Shown here one piece after another: positions 16,116-22,929 of a stretch of 64,000 bases of DNA; within the stretch, counting starts at the first letter, position 1, and each line of letters starts with the position of its first letter. The position numbers were made by a program, and so were the translations under genes. The DNA is from Salinimicrobium tongyeongense (GTDB lineage: Bacteria; Bacteroidota; Bacteroidia; Flavobacteriales; Flavobacteriaceae). The stretch is from contig NZ_CP069620.1 of NCBI RefSeq assembly GCF_026109735.1, forward strand, positions 2,666,001 to 2,730,000, in the 5' to 3' direction. The notes under the pieces are model-generated. The model had not been told where the DNA came from. It ran no database searches and saw nothing but the letters and a program-made list of their open reading frames with translations.

Positions 16116-17405
16116 TTACAACTTATGCTCCAATTTTATAAAATTAACCACCACAAGGCCGAAGCGTAATATTGAAGAAAGTATAGTGGCCCAAATTGCT
16201 CCATTCAGCCCATAAAGAGGGATAAGAGCAATATTTAAGCATATATTTAGGATAGCGGCAGCCAAGTGGGTTTTTAAAATAAATGCAGTGTTCTGTTCAT
16301 AATAAAAAATTGACTCATAAAGAAAAGTGGCTGTCATAAATAGATAAGCCAATGCTGTCCAAAAAATTAGGAAGAAACCTTGAGAATAACTCTCCGATAG
16401 AAGTAAGGTTCCAATAACCTCGGTGAGATGAAATAGAACCAATAAAACAATTCCTCCAATAAAAAAATAAACGAGAGAATATTTCGTTATTGCCTTCTTT
16501 TTTATCCCTATACTTTTGTTACTGTAAACCAAAGGTGTCAGCATTATTAGAAAAATGGGATGTAGCAACAGGAAAAATTTAGCCCCTAAACCATAGTTGG
16601 CATTATATAAGCCAACATCTTTCATCTGCATAAAATTCTCAATTGCAAAACGATCAAAAAAGTTATTGATCCAGGACCAAAAGGCCAAAATCATCAATGG
16701 ACCGGCAAATCGCAGTTGTCTCTTAAAAAATTTGACATAAGAAACTTTTTTACTTTTTACAATAAGACTAAATTTTCTCCAATAAAAAAGAGTTCCAGAT
16801 ATTCCTATGATTAGCTGCATAATCCATAAATTGATGTAATCAGGATTATTAGCAGGCAGTAAATAAAATATAATTATCAAAAATAATAAGCCTGCAAAAG
16901 ATTTTAATACCGTTAAGGAGGAGAGTTCCTTTATTTTATCTAAAACATTAAATTGATCAATCAATAAATTACTAATGAGATTGAATGGAATAAAAATTAA
17001 TATAATTATGTATAAAAATATCTTATTCTCTATTTTTCCTTGATTAACTTCAAAGAAGGTAATTAGCAATAAATAAAGTGGTAAAAGCAGTACACCTAAA
17101 CATGTTAAATAAGGAACTATTCCTATTTTTTTATACAGTGTAGTGTAAGTAGCTTTTAGAAAACGTAAAGTTGGTGCAATTAATAATCCAAAGAAGAAAG
17201 TAAATGCCGCAAATTGTAAACTATAAATTCCAAATTGTTCGGGAAGAATAAATTCTGCAATAAGTTTACCACTTAACAACCCAATAATTGCATTCCCAAC
17301 TTGAGATAAGATTACATAATTTCTCCTCCTATTTTTGAGTATTTTAAGAACGTTCCTTTTTTCTAAGCCATTTCTTATCCATAGGATGGGAATATAATTT
17401 TTCAA
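16116..17405 (-). CDS. polysaccharide flippase (Wzx/MATE-like oligosaccharide exporter)
   Basis: A 429-residue protein with about 12 hydrophobic segments, expected to flip lipid-linked repeat units across the inner membrane. The N-terminal part (VILSQVGNAIIGLLSGKLIAEFILPEQFGIYSLQF) and the central FAGPLMILAFWSWINNFFDRFAIENFM region are characteristic of the family. The frame opens with a TTG (17403-17405) and no ATG lies near the conserved N-terminus, so a TTG start is likely. It follows the small 70-residue gene by 11 bp. Confidence 0.88.
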   Translation of the reverse strand: MKNYIPILWIRNGLEKRNVLKILKNRRRNYVILSQVGNAIIGLLSGKLIAEFILPEQFGIYSLQFAAFTFFFGLLIAPTLRFLKATYTTLYKKIGIVPYLTCLGVLLLPLYLLLITFFEVNQGKIENKIFLYIIILIFIPFNLISNLLIDQFNVLDKIKELSSLTVLKSFAGLLFLIIIFYLLPANNPDYINLWIMQLIIGISGTLFYWRKFSLIVKSKKVSYVKFFKRQLRFAGPLMILAFWSWINNFFDRFAIENFMQMKDVGLYNANYGLGAKFFLLLHPIFLIMLTPLVYSNKSIGIKKKAITKYSLVYFFIGGIVLLVLFHLTEVIGTLLLSESYSQGFFLIFWTALAYLFMTATFLYESIFYYEQNTAFILKTHLAAAILNICLNIALIPLYGLNGAIWATILSSILRFGLVVVNFIKLEHKL

Positions 17406-17416
17406 AAAAGCAGTAG

Positions 17417-17629
17417 TTATTTACTATTTTTTTTATCTAATATATTTCTTATTTTTTGAAAATCTAGACCTATGGATTCTAACTCATCTAAAGAAATATT
17501 CCCATTTATTATTAGTAATTCCATTTCTGCGCGTAAAGCTTTTTCCTGCCAAAATTTAATTACTTGTTTTAACGTTTCGGGATTATTTTCATTTTCCCAA
17601 TTTCCATTCAAGTATTTTTCTGTAGTCAT
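17417..17629 (-). CDS. small hypothetical protein (70 aa)
   Basis: A 70-residue, mostly helical protein (MTTEKYLNGNWENENNPET..., KVIKFWQEKALRAEMELL then NISLDELESIGLDFQKIRNILDKK). I do not recognise a family. It begins with an ATG 18 bp after the P-loop gene and ends 11 bp before the flippase, so it is co-transcribed with both. Regular codon use and tight packing suggest it is real. It could be a partner of the P-loop protein (inference from adjacency only). Confidence 0.6.
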   Translation of the reverse strand: MTTEKYLNGNWENENNPETLKQVIKFWQEKALRAEMELLIINGNISLDELESIGLDFQKIRNILDKKNSK

Positions 17630-17647
17630 TATTATTAATATTTTTTT

Positions 17648-18124
17648 TTACAAATTACTTAATACGGTATTTTCAATTCTTTCAATCCTGTCAAGCCATT
17701 CAGGTGAACTTCTATAATTCGTTTCCTCAATTTTTGATATTCTTTCTGTCAAAATTACTTCTCCGAATTTTTCCAATTCTTGCAACGTATTAAAGCCTTG
17801 TTTTCTCTCCCTGGAACGTTTAGCAACAACTGCAAGATGGATTTCAATCTCAAGTTCTATACAAATATCTATGAGAATTGTTATTTTCACCTCCTGTTCT
17901 GTGGGTGCGCCTGCTGAAATAAGAACGTTTTGTTCATTAACCTTAATAATAAAAGTATTATCATGAATATCTTCTACATCAGCATCTTTAAGAAGAGAAT
18001 TCTTGTAATTGTTGGAATCAGGCTTTAATCCCCAGACCTTACTGGGATTTAATCTCTTACAAATTTCTTTAATAGTAGTGGATTTTCCTTCGTTGCTCTT
18101 TCCAATTATTACAATTGATTTCAT
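17648..18124 (-). CDS. small P-loop NTPase-like protein of unknown role
   Basis: A 158-residue protein starting MKSIVIIGKSNEGKSTT, whose GKSNEGKST at residues 8-16 is a Walker A motif. A hydrophobic strand (TILIDICIELEIEIHLAVVAKRSRER) follows, but no clear Walker B aspartate or G-protein switch motif can be assigned. It lies between the UDP-sugar dehydrogenase (29 bp away) and the 70-residue gene at the head of the operon. It does not resemble the usual polysaccharide tyrosine autokinases (no C-terminal Tyr cluster). The function is unknown; regulatory or accessory roles are possible. Confidence 0.75.
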   Translation of the reverse strand: MKSIVIIGKSNEGKSTTIKEICKRLNPSKVWGLKPDSNNYKNSLLKDADVEDIHDNTFIIKVNEQNVLISAGAPTEQEVKITILIDICIELEIEIHLAVVAKRSRERKQGFNTLQELEKFGEVILTERISKIEETNYRSSPEWLDRIERIENTVLSNL

Positions 18125-18153
18125 TTTTCTAATTATGAATTATATTTTTTGAA

Positions 18154-19545
18154 TTAAAGTTTTCCATTTACAGTATTAAGAACCCCCTTTACATCATAAA
18201 CCACCGTCTTTTCATCTTTAAGAGTATTTAATTCCATCTCTAAAAACTCTCTATGCGCCACAGTCAAAACAATAGCATCAAATTTTTGTTTCGGTAGTTC
18301 GTTTGTTGTTTGTAGACAGTACTCGTGTTTCACCTCGGCAGGGTTAGCCAGGGGGTCGTAGATAGTAATGTTGGTGCCATAAGATTGCAGTTCGTGAACC
18401 ACATCTACCACCTTAGTATTCCGCACATCGGGACAATTTTCCTTAAAGGTGATCCCCAGTACCAAAATGTCGGCACCTTTTACTTTAAGATCATTTTGCA
18501 GCATCAGCTTTATTACTTCTCCGGCCACGTATTTTCCCATAGAGTCGTTCATACGTCTTCCCGCCAGGATGATCTCGGGGTGGTACCCCAGCTCCTGCGC
18601 TTTTTGCGCCAGGTAATAGGGATCTACGCCTATACAATGCCCGCCAACGAGACCGGGTTTAAATGGTAAAAAGTTCCATTTGGTACCCGCGGCTTCCAAA
18701 ACAGCGTTCGTATCGATGCTCATTCTATTAAAGATCTTCGCCAGCTCGTTCACAAAGGCGATATTGATATCGCGTTGGGAGTTTTCGATTACCTTGGCGG
18801 CTTCGGCTACTTTTATGGTAGGAGCGAGATGGGTGCCGGCGGTGATTACGCTCTTGTAGAGCGTATCTACCGCCACCCCTATTTCAGGGGTGGATCCTGA
18901 TGTTACTTTCAAAATCTTTTCTACTGTGTGCTCCTTATCTCCCGGGTTGATCCTTTCGGGGGAATAGCCTACGAAGAAATCTTCGTTGAATTTGAGTTCG
19001 CTGGTTTTTTCCAGTACCGGGATACATTCTTCCTCTGTTGCTCCGGGATATACCGTAGATTCATAGACCACAATATCTCCTTTCTTCAAAACTTTCCCAA
19101 CACTTTCGCTGGCTTTGTACAGCGGCGTAAGGTCCGGCCGGTTGTTTTTGTCTACGGGAGTCGGTACCGTGATGATATAATAGTTGCAATCCTGGATGTC
19201 TCCGAGGTCACGAGTAATATATAAACCTGTTACCGGTTCCCCGTTGCCTGTTTCCTGCTTGTCCTCCGTAGCTTTAGCGGAGGAGGATTCCCAGTGTCCG
19301 GCGATTGCCAGTTCTTCTTCGAGAACAGGGGCTGCGATAGGAAGTGGATATTTCTTTAGCAATACCGCCTGTAGTACTTCATCTTCTACTTCTAAAGTTG
19401 CATCATGCCCATTCTTAAGTTCTTCAACACGTTTGGCGTTGATGTCAAAACCTATGACGGGATATTTAGTAGCAAATAATCTTGCTAAGGGAAGACCTAC
19501 ATAGCCTAATCCAATTACGGCGATTTTGGGTGTTTCTGTATTCAT
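18154..19545 (-). CDS. UDP-sugar 6-dehydrogenase (UDP-ManNAc/GalNAc dehydrogenase type)
   Basis: First gene of the operon. It oxidises a UDP-HexNAc to the uronic acid with NAD. Seen: Rossmann motif AVIGLGYVGLPLA at residues 9-21, YIITVPTPVD, VYESTVYPGATEEEC, SPERINPGDKEHT, and the catalytic cysteine in GLVGGHCIGVDPYY. The start is the ATG at 19543-19545; the longer open frame (MPPAPLPPRHH...) is not conserved-looking. The protein is 463 residues, some 35 longer than the usual about 425. The surplus lies at residues about 75-107 and contains SSAKATED, encoded by a palindromic element. Pairing with WecB argues for UDP-ManNAcA as product. Confidence 0.93.
   Translation of the reverse strand: MNTETPKIAVIGLGYVGLPLARLFATKYPVIGFDINAKRVEELKNGHDATLEVEDEVLQAVLLKKYPLPIAAPVLEEELAIAGHWESSSAKATEDKQETGNGEPVTGLYITRDLGDIQDCNYYIITVPTPVDKNNRPDLTPLYKASESVGKVLKKGDIVVYESTVYPGATEEECIPVLEKTSELKFNEDFFVGYSPERINPGDKEHTVEKILKVTSGSTPEIGVAVDTLYKSVITAGTHLAPTIKVAEAAKVIENSQRDINIAFVNELAKIFNRMSIDTNAVLEAAGTKWNFLPFKPGLVGGHCIGVDPYYLAQKAQELGYHPEIILAGRRMNDSMGKYVAGEVIKLMLQNDLKVKGADILVLGITFKENCPDVRNTKVVDVVHELQSYGTNITIYDPLANPAEVKHEYCLQTTNELPKQKFDAIVLTVAHREFLEMELNTLKDEKTVVYDVKGVLNTVNGKL
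19262..19284. repeat. palindromic element inserted in frame in the dehydrogenase gene
   Basis: A 23-bp imperfect palindrome with 7-bp arms TCCTCCG and CGGAGGA around a TAGC/AGC core. On the coding strand it is read as SSAKATED (residues 88-95). It sits in the family-atypical insertion of the UDP-sugar dehydrogenase, between the Rossmann part and the YITRDLGDI strand. The element length and flanks keep the reading frame open. Confidence 0.75.
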
Positions 19546-19988
19546 GTATTTATCGTGGTGCCTTGGAGGTAGGGGTGCCGGAGGCAAGTTATGAGTTATG
19601 AGTTATTCTAAAAAGCTATTAGCTATTGGCCATTAGCCTTTGGCTCTTTGTAATTAGCGTTTATGGTTTGTTGTGACGCTGTCATGTTCTTTGTGACGAT
19701 GTAAAGTAGTGAGCTTATGATGTAGGTAAATTGACTTGGTCACTCCGTTACTTCATCACTGTTTTGCTTTTATTGTCTACTGTTGAATCAGTTGTTGTAA
19801 ACAGTTTTGAGTTTTACAAACATCAATCTTTGAACGTTAAACCTTGAACCTTAAACCTTAAACCAGTAGTGAATCCTGAATTTTAAATTTCAAATTCGGA
19901 ATTACGCGCTGCGCGCCCACGGCTTCGCCCTTCTGAGTTACATGTTTACATGTCTCTTATCGACAAAAGGATTGAAAAGTCGGATAAA

Positions 19989-20010
19989 GTTCAATCCGAC
20001 CGGATTGAAC
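19989..20010. promoter_or_regulatory. perfect inverted repeat at the operon start (operator or 5' hairpin)
   Basis: GTTCAATCCG at 19989-19998 and CGGATTGAAC at 20001-20010 are exact reverse complements separated by 2 bp. A third, weaker half-site AGGATTGAAA lies at about 19968-19977. The repeat begins 3 bp downstream of the minus-strand -7 box, so it covers the predicted start of transcription. It could be a repressor operator or a hairpin at the extreme 5' end of the mRNA. Confidence 0.65.
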
Positions 20011-20013
20011 TGG

Positions 20014-20046
20014 CAAATATATTTCTTAACTTTCTATTAAGGCAAA
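20014..20046 (-). promoter_or_regulatory. promoter of the polysaccharide operon (TTTG-N21-TATATTTG)
   Basis: On the minus strand TTTG (20043-20046) is followed after 21 nt by TATATTTG (20014-20021), matching the Bacteroidota consensus TTTG...TAnnTTTG. Predicted transcription start is at about 20007-20010. Confidence 0.6.
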
Positions 20047-20424
20047 CTTAAAATGTTAAAAGCGTAAAGAAAATTTTCAACAATAGTGGAAAACTTGTGG
20101 TTTTGTGGAATAACTTAGGTTGAAGTGATACTTCAAACCTGTAAAGTGGGAAATTAAACACTAATTGTTAAAATTATTTTAATAAATTTTAAATTCTCCT
20201 GTTAACCTTTGTTAATATTAGATAGGTGAAATGTCAGAAAATACTGGTTATGAATTATGTAAAGATAATTAGAACTTATTTCAATGATTTGAAGCCTTAA
20301 AAGATTTGGGAGTCAATTACTAATTAAGTAAAGCTAGAATTTCACTTTTTGGTGGGAAATAAATTAGGTACAGGCACAGAAGATGCATGTGGCATCCAAA
20401 AGAACTCTCTAGAGAATATTTCAG

Positions 20425-20481
20425 ATTAGTAAATTCGTGGCGCTTTGGAGGAAAGAGGAAATTTGCCACTAATTCACGAAT
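20425..20481. repeat. inverted repeat of the GCCACTAATTCACGAAT family
   Basis: ATTAGTAAATTCGTGGC at 20425-20441 faces GCCACTAATTCACGAAT at 20465-20481 as an imperfect inverted repeat around a 23-nt loop. Single related copies occur at 21112-21129 and at about 21519-21531, so this is a dispersed family limited to the control zone. Its position just upstream of the antiterminator promoter may matter for transcription entering from the left. Confidence 0.6.
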
Positions 20482-20487
20482 AAAATA

Positions 20488-20514
20488 TTTGGGATCAAAA
20501 TTTTCTTAAATTTG
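20488..20514 (+). promoter_or_regulatory. promoter of the UpxY/NusG-like gene
   Basis: TTTG at 20488-20491 followed by TAAATTTG at 20507-20514 (15-nt spacing, a little short), giving a 5' untranslated region of about 85 nt before the ATG at 20607. Confidence 0.45.
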
Positions 20515-20606
20515 TGCAGCTTAGGGAGTATTTCCCATCTTTCCCTGCGCCTGTGCGTACCCCTACCTGAGGAAAGGAGAATTTTAATTGTAAGTAAGAA
20601 ATATTT

Positions 20607-21083
20607 ATGAAGTGGTACGCATTGTACACAAAGCCGAGGTGGGAGAAGAAAGTGGCAAAAGCCCTGGAGGAGGAAGGTATAGAAACTTATTGTCCGCAGG
20701 TGGCTGAGGTTCGGCAGTGGAGCGACCGAAAGAAGAAAGTAAGCACCCCGCTTTTTAAATCCTATGTTTTTGTGCGCATTGAAGAAAAAGATCGGGCAAG
20801 GGTCTTTGAAGTTCCCGGTGTAGTACAGTATCTATTCTGGCTTGGAAAGCCGGCGGTTGTAAAAGATGAGGAGATCAATATTATCAGGTCATGGCTGAAA
20901 GATGAAGCAATAGAGGATATTGAGGTGAGCCATCTTACCCCCGGAGACAGATTGACCATTTCTAATGGTAGCTTTAAAGGAAAAGAAGCTGAAATTCAGG
21001 AAATAGGAAATAAACGACTTAAACTGATCCTTTCTGGCCTCGGAGTTATTGTGAATGTAAAGGTGTCGGAGGTGTTGAAATAG
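20607..21083 (+). CDS. UpxY/NusG-family transcription antiterminator
   Basis: A 158-residue NusG paralogue. The NGN domain covers residues 1 to about 100 (KWYALYTKPRWEKKVAKAL, TPLFKSYVFVRI, VPGVVQYLFWLGKPAVV), and a KOW-like domain follows from about 108 (PGDRLTISNGSFKGKEAEI...). In Bacteroides, UpxY proteins bind RNA polymerase and let it pass terminators in the long leaders of capsule operons; a similar role here is inferred from the neighbourhood. The gene is divergent from the operon it would serve, about 1 kb from its first gene, whereas Bacteroides upxY genes are the first gene of their operon. Confidence 0.9.
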   Translation: MKWYALYTKPRWEKKVAKALEEEGIETYCPQVAEVRQWSDRKKKVSTPLFKSYVFVRIEEKDRARVFEVPGVVQYLFWLGKPAVVKDEEINIIRSWLKDEAIEDIEVSHLTPGDRLTISNGSFKGKEAEIQEIGNKRLKLILSGLGVIVNVKVSEVLK

Positions 21084-21175
21084 TTAAAGGAGGATTGGTT
21101 CACTGGGCTAAGGCCACTAATTCACGAATTTTTTCTACCATGTTGGCACTCAAATTTTCTTTAAGCTTCTTGAAT

Positions 21176-21500
21176 TTCTTTGTTTGGTTAGTGTGAAATT
21201 TTATCGGCTGGATCTGCGAGATCAGCGGGAAATTTAAAATGTAAACAACCTGATCACTGCCTGTTACCACTGAACACATTTTAACCTTCTCTGCGGAAAA
21301 ACTTTGCGGTCTTTGCGTGAAATGATCACATCTTTTTCTGCGGAAATCTGCGAGATCAGCGGGAAATTTAAAATGTAAACAACCTGATCACTGCCTATTA
21401 CCACTGAACACATTTTAACGTTTTCTGCGGAAAAGCTTTGCGGTCTTTGCCTGAAATGATCACATCTTCTTCTGCGGATATCTGCGAGATCAGCGGGAAA
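21176..21500. repeat. tandem 134-bp repeat, block A
   Basis: Two complete units of exactly 134 bp (21213-21346 and 21347-21480) and the first 20 bp of a third. Each unit starts TCTGCGAGATCAGCGGGAAA and contains CTTTGCGGTCTTTGCGTGAA (second unit: TTTGCCTGAA) and TGATCACATCTT. A 37-bp leader (TTCTTTGTTTGGTTAGTG...) at 21176-21212 precedes the first unit. The units differ by only a few substitutions, so the duplication is recent or is kept uniform. No open reading frame is supported here. Confidence 0.9.
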
Positions 21501-21642
21501 TGCAAGTAAATTGTTTTAGCCACTAATTCACCGGTTTTTTAAGTGGCAGAGGATGTTAGTTAAGGAATACTTATGCTCCGTATAAGTCTGAATTAATTCA
21601 TAGACAGCTGATTTTATTCATGCTAGGTGTATTTGTAAGAAA

Positions 21643-21831
21643 TTCTTTGTTTGGTTAGTGTGAAATTTTATCGGCTGGATCTGCGAGATCAGCGGGAAAT
21701 TTTAAATGTAAACAACCTGATCTCTGCCTATTACCACTGAACATATTTTAACCTTCTCTGCGGAAAACCTTTGCGGTCTTTGCGTGAAATGATCACATCT
21801 TCTTCTGCGGATATCTGCGAGATCAGCGGGA
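21643..21831. repeat. 134-bp repeat, block B
   Basis: The same 37-bp leader as in block A recurs at 21643-21679, exactly 467 bp downstream, followed by one full 134-bp unit (21680-21813) and an 18-bp start of another (21814-21831). Blocks A and B are separated by about 142 bp of unrelated AT-rich sequence. The whole interval 21084-21864, between two convergent genes, contains nothing else that I can identify. Confidence 0.9.
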
Positions 21832-21864
21832 TTTTTTTTGAACTTTTAAGTACGACAATGATCC

Positions 21865-22509
21865 CTAATCCTCCACACTCACTTCTGTAAAAAATAACTC
21901 AAAACTTCCATCTTTGTTCTTATGGGTTTTTGCGATAGGAATTCCTTTATGATTTTCGTAATTCTCCCAGGTGGTGGCGAAAGGATTCTCCCTGCTACCG
22001 CCCGACAGGTATACCCATTCCTGGATCATATGATCTTCCCCGAAATAAACTTCATAAGCATCTCCCGGAGTGTAACCCGCCTCGCCAGGATATTGTACGG
22101 TGATTCGCTGCAATTTTTGGCCGCTGATAGGGGCAGTAGCCTCTTCTGAATATTCCCATTCCATCTCATCCCAAACCAGGTGAAACGGAAACAGTAACCA
22201 GTACTGGTCGTTTATAAACTGCTGATCAATCTTTTGATTTGCAGCTGCTTCTGTTTTGTGATTGTAGGTCACTGTGCTGTCTTGTGTGGTTAAACTGACT
22301 TTATTAGTAGTGGGGTTCCATGTCCACGCCCTGCTGGTTCTAAGGCTGTCATTAACTTTGACATTAAAGGTATACCGGAGCTCTTCAACATTTGCCCAGT
22401 ATTCAAAACCATTGGCTTCTGCAATTTTCTGAATAGCAGTGGTCTCTTTTTCCTGTGTATTGCATGAGACTAAGAGGGCAAGGAGGGGGAGGAGGAGAAG
22501 TTTTTTCAT
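21865..22509 (-). CDS. putative lipoprotein of unknown function
   Basis: A 214-residue protein with a lipoprotein signal (MKKLLLLPLLALLVSC, lipobox LVSC, acylated Cys at 16). The mature part is beta-rich with many aromatic residues (RAWTWNPTTNKVSLTTQD, YWLLFPFHLVWDEMEW, YEVYFGEDHMIQEWVYLSGG), resembling the secreted Bacteroidota lipoproteins that have a lipocalin- or LolA-like sheet. I do not recognise a characterised family. It stands alone, converging on the antiterminator gene across the 134-bp repeats. Confidence 0.8.
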   Translation of the reverse strand: MKKLLLLPLLALLVSCNTQEKETTAIQKIAEANGFEYWANVEELRYTFNVKVNDSLRTSRAWTWNPTTNKVSLTTQDSTVTYNHKTEAAANQKIDQQFINDQYWLLFPFHLVWDEMEWEYSEEATAPISGQKLQRITVQYPGEAGYTPGDAYEVYFGEDHMIQEWVYLSGGSRENPFATTWENYENHKGIPIAKTHKNKDGSFELFFTEVSVED

Positions 22510-22820
22510 TTTATTTCTTTAGTTAATATGAGGCTTAAGCAGATAATCTTTGATCTGAAATTTCCAGGTCTAAGGCTGGTTTTTGATGTTGTAACCGCTT
22601 TCAAGAAGATGTCTTCGCTGGGCTTAGTCAAATTCCTGATGCAACTCTCAATATTACAAAAAATTTCAGTAATTTTATCAGAAGGAACCCTAAGTAGGGA
22701 GTCAGTTAGACGATTGGTTGTCAGGTGTATAATGATATTGATTTTCTGCTTTTTCTTAGTTGTTCACCCCCTTCTTTTTTACCTTTTCTTACCTTGAACC
22801 CACTTTAAATATGTAAAAAG

Positions 22821-22928
22821 ATGCCTAAAGAAAAATCACCTTCGAAAAATTCGGCTAAAAAAGAACCCGTTTTAAGCCTGAAAGAGAAGCGTGCTGCCAA
22901 AGCCGCCAAAAAGAAAACCAGGACCTAA
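22821..22928 (+). CDS. small very basic protein (35 aa)
   Basis: A 35-residue lysine/alanine-rich reading frame, MPKEKSPSKNSAKKE then SLKEKRAAKAAKKKTRT. Proteins of this composition (MxKxKSPxKxxxKK...LKEKRxxKxxKK) recur as short conserved hypotheticals in Flavobacteriia, which is why I accept it. It ends 2 bp before the stop of the convergent epimerase gene. It may bind nucleic acid (charge only). The preceding interval 22510-22820 shows no other gene I would defend. Confidence 0.55.
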   Translation: MPKEKSPSKNSAKKEPVLSLKEKRAAKAAKKKTRT

Positions 22929-22929
22929 T

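Larger units (their letters stand above)
19546..20606. promoter_or_regulatory. 1.06-kb divergent control region and operon leader
   Basis: No gene is visible between the UDP-sugar dehydrogenase (minus) and the UpxY/NusG gene (plus). The interval holds a minus-strand promoter-like site (20014-20046), an inverted repeat at the predicted transcription start (19989-20010), and a leader of about 460 nt. The leader is full of low-complexity repeats: tandem GAGTTAT units at 19590-19600, TTAAACCTTGAACCTTAAAC-type units at 19836-19865, and a GC-rich GCGCTGCGCGCCCACGGC stretch at 19905-19925. A plus-strand promoter-like site for the antiterminator gene (20488-20514) lies at the other end. The leader would be the natural target of a UpxY-type antiterminator (inference). 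Confidence 0.7.

Noticed and set aside
19546-20606. Possible tRNA or riboswitch in the long leader
   Set aside because: I found no cloverleaf with a T-loop (GGTTCGANTCC-like) and no known riboswitch core; the structure seen is only inverted and simple repeats.
21176-21831. 134-bp repeats considered as a CRISPR array
   Set aside because: Units are long, contiguous and nearly identical over their whole length; there are no short repeats with variable spacers and no cas gene.
22528-22797. Possible 89-residue plus-strand reading frame
   Set aside because: Composition is odd (runs of hydrophobic residues only at the end), there is no promoter-like box and no recognisable motif; I consider it chance in an intergenic gap.
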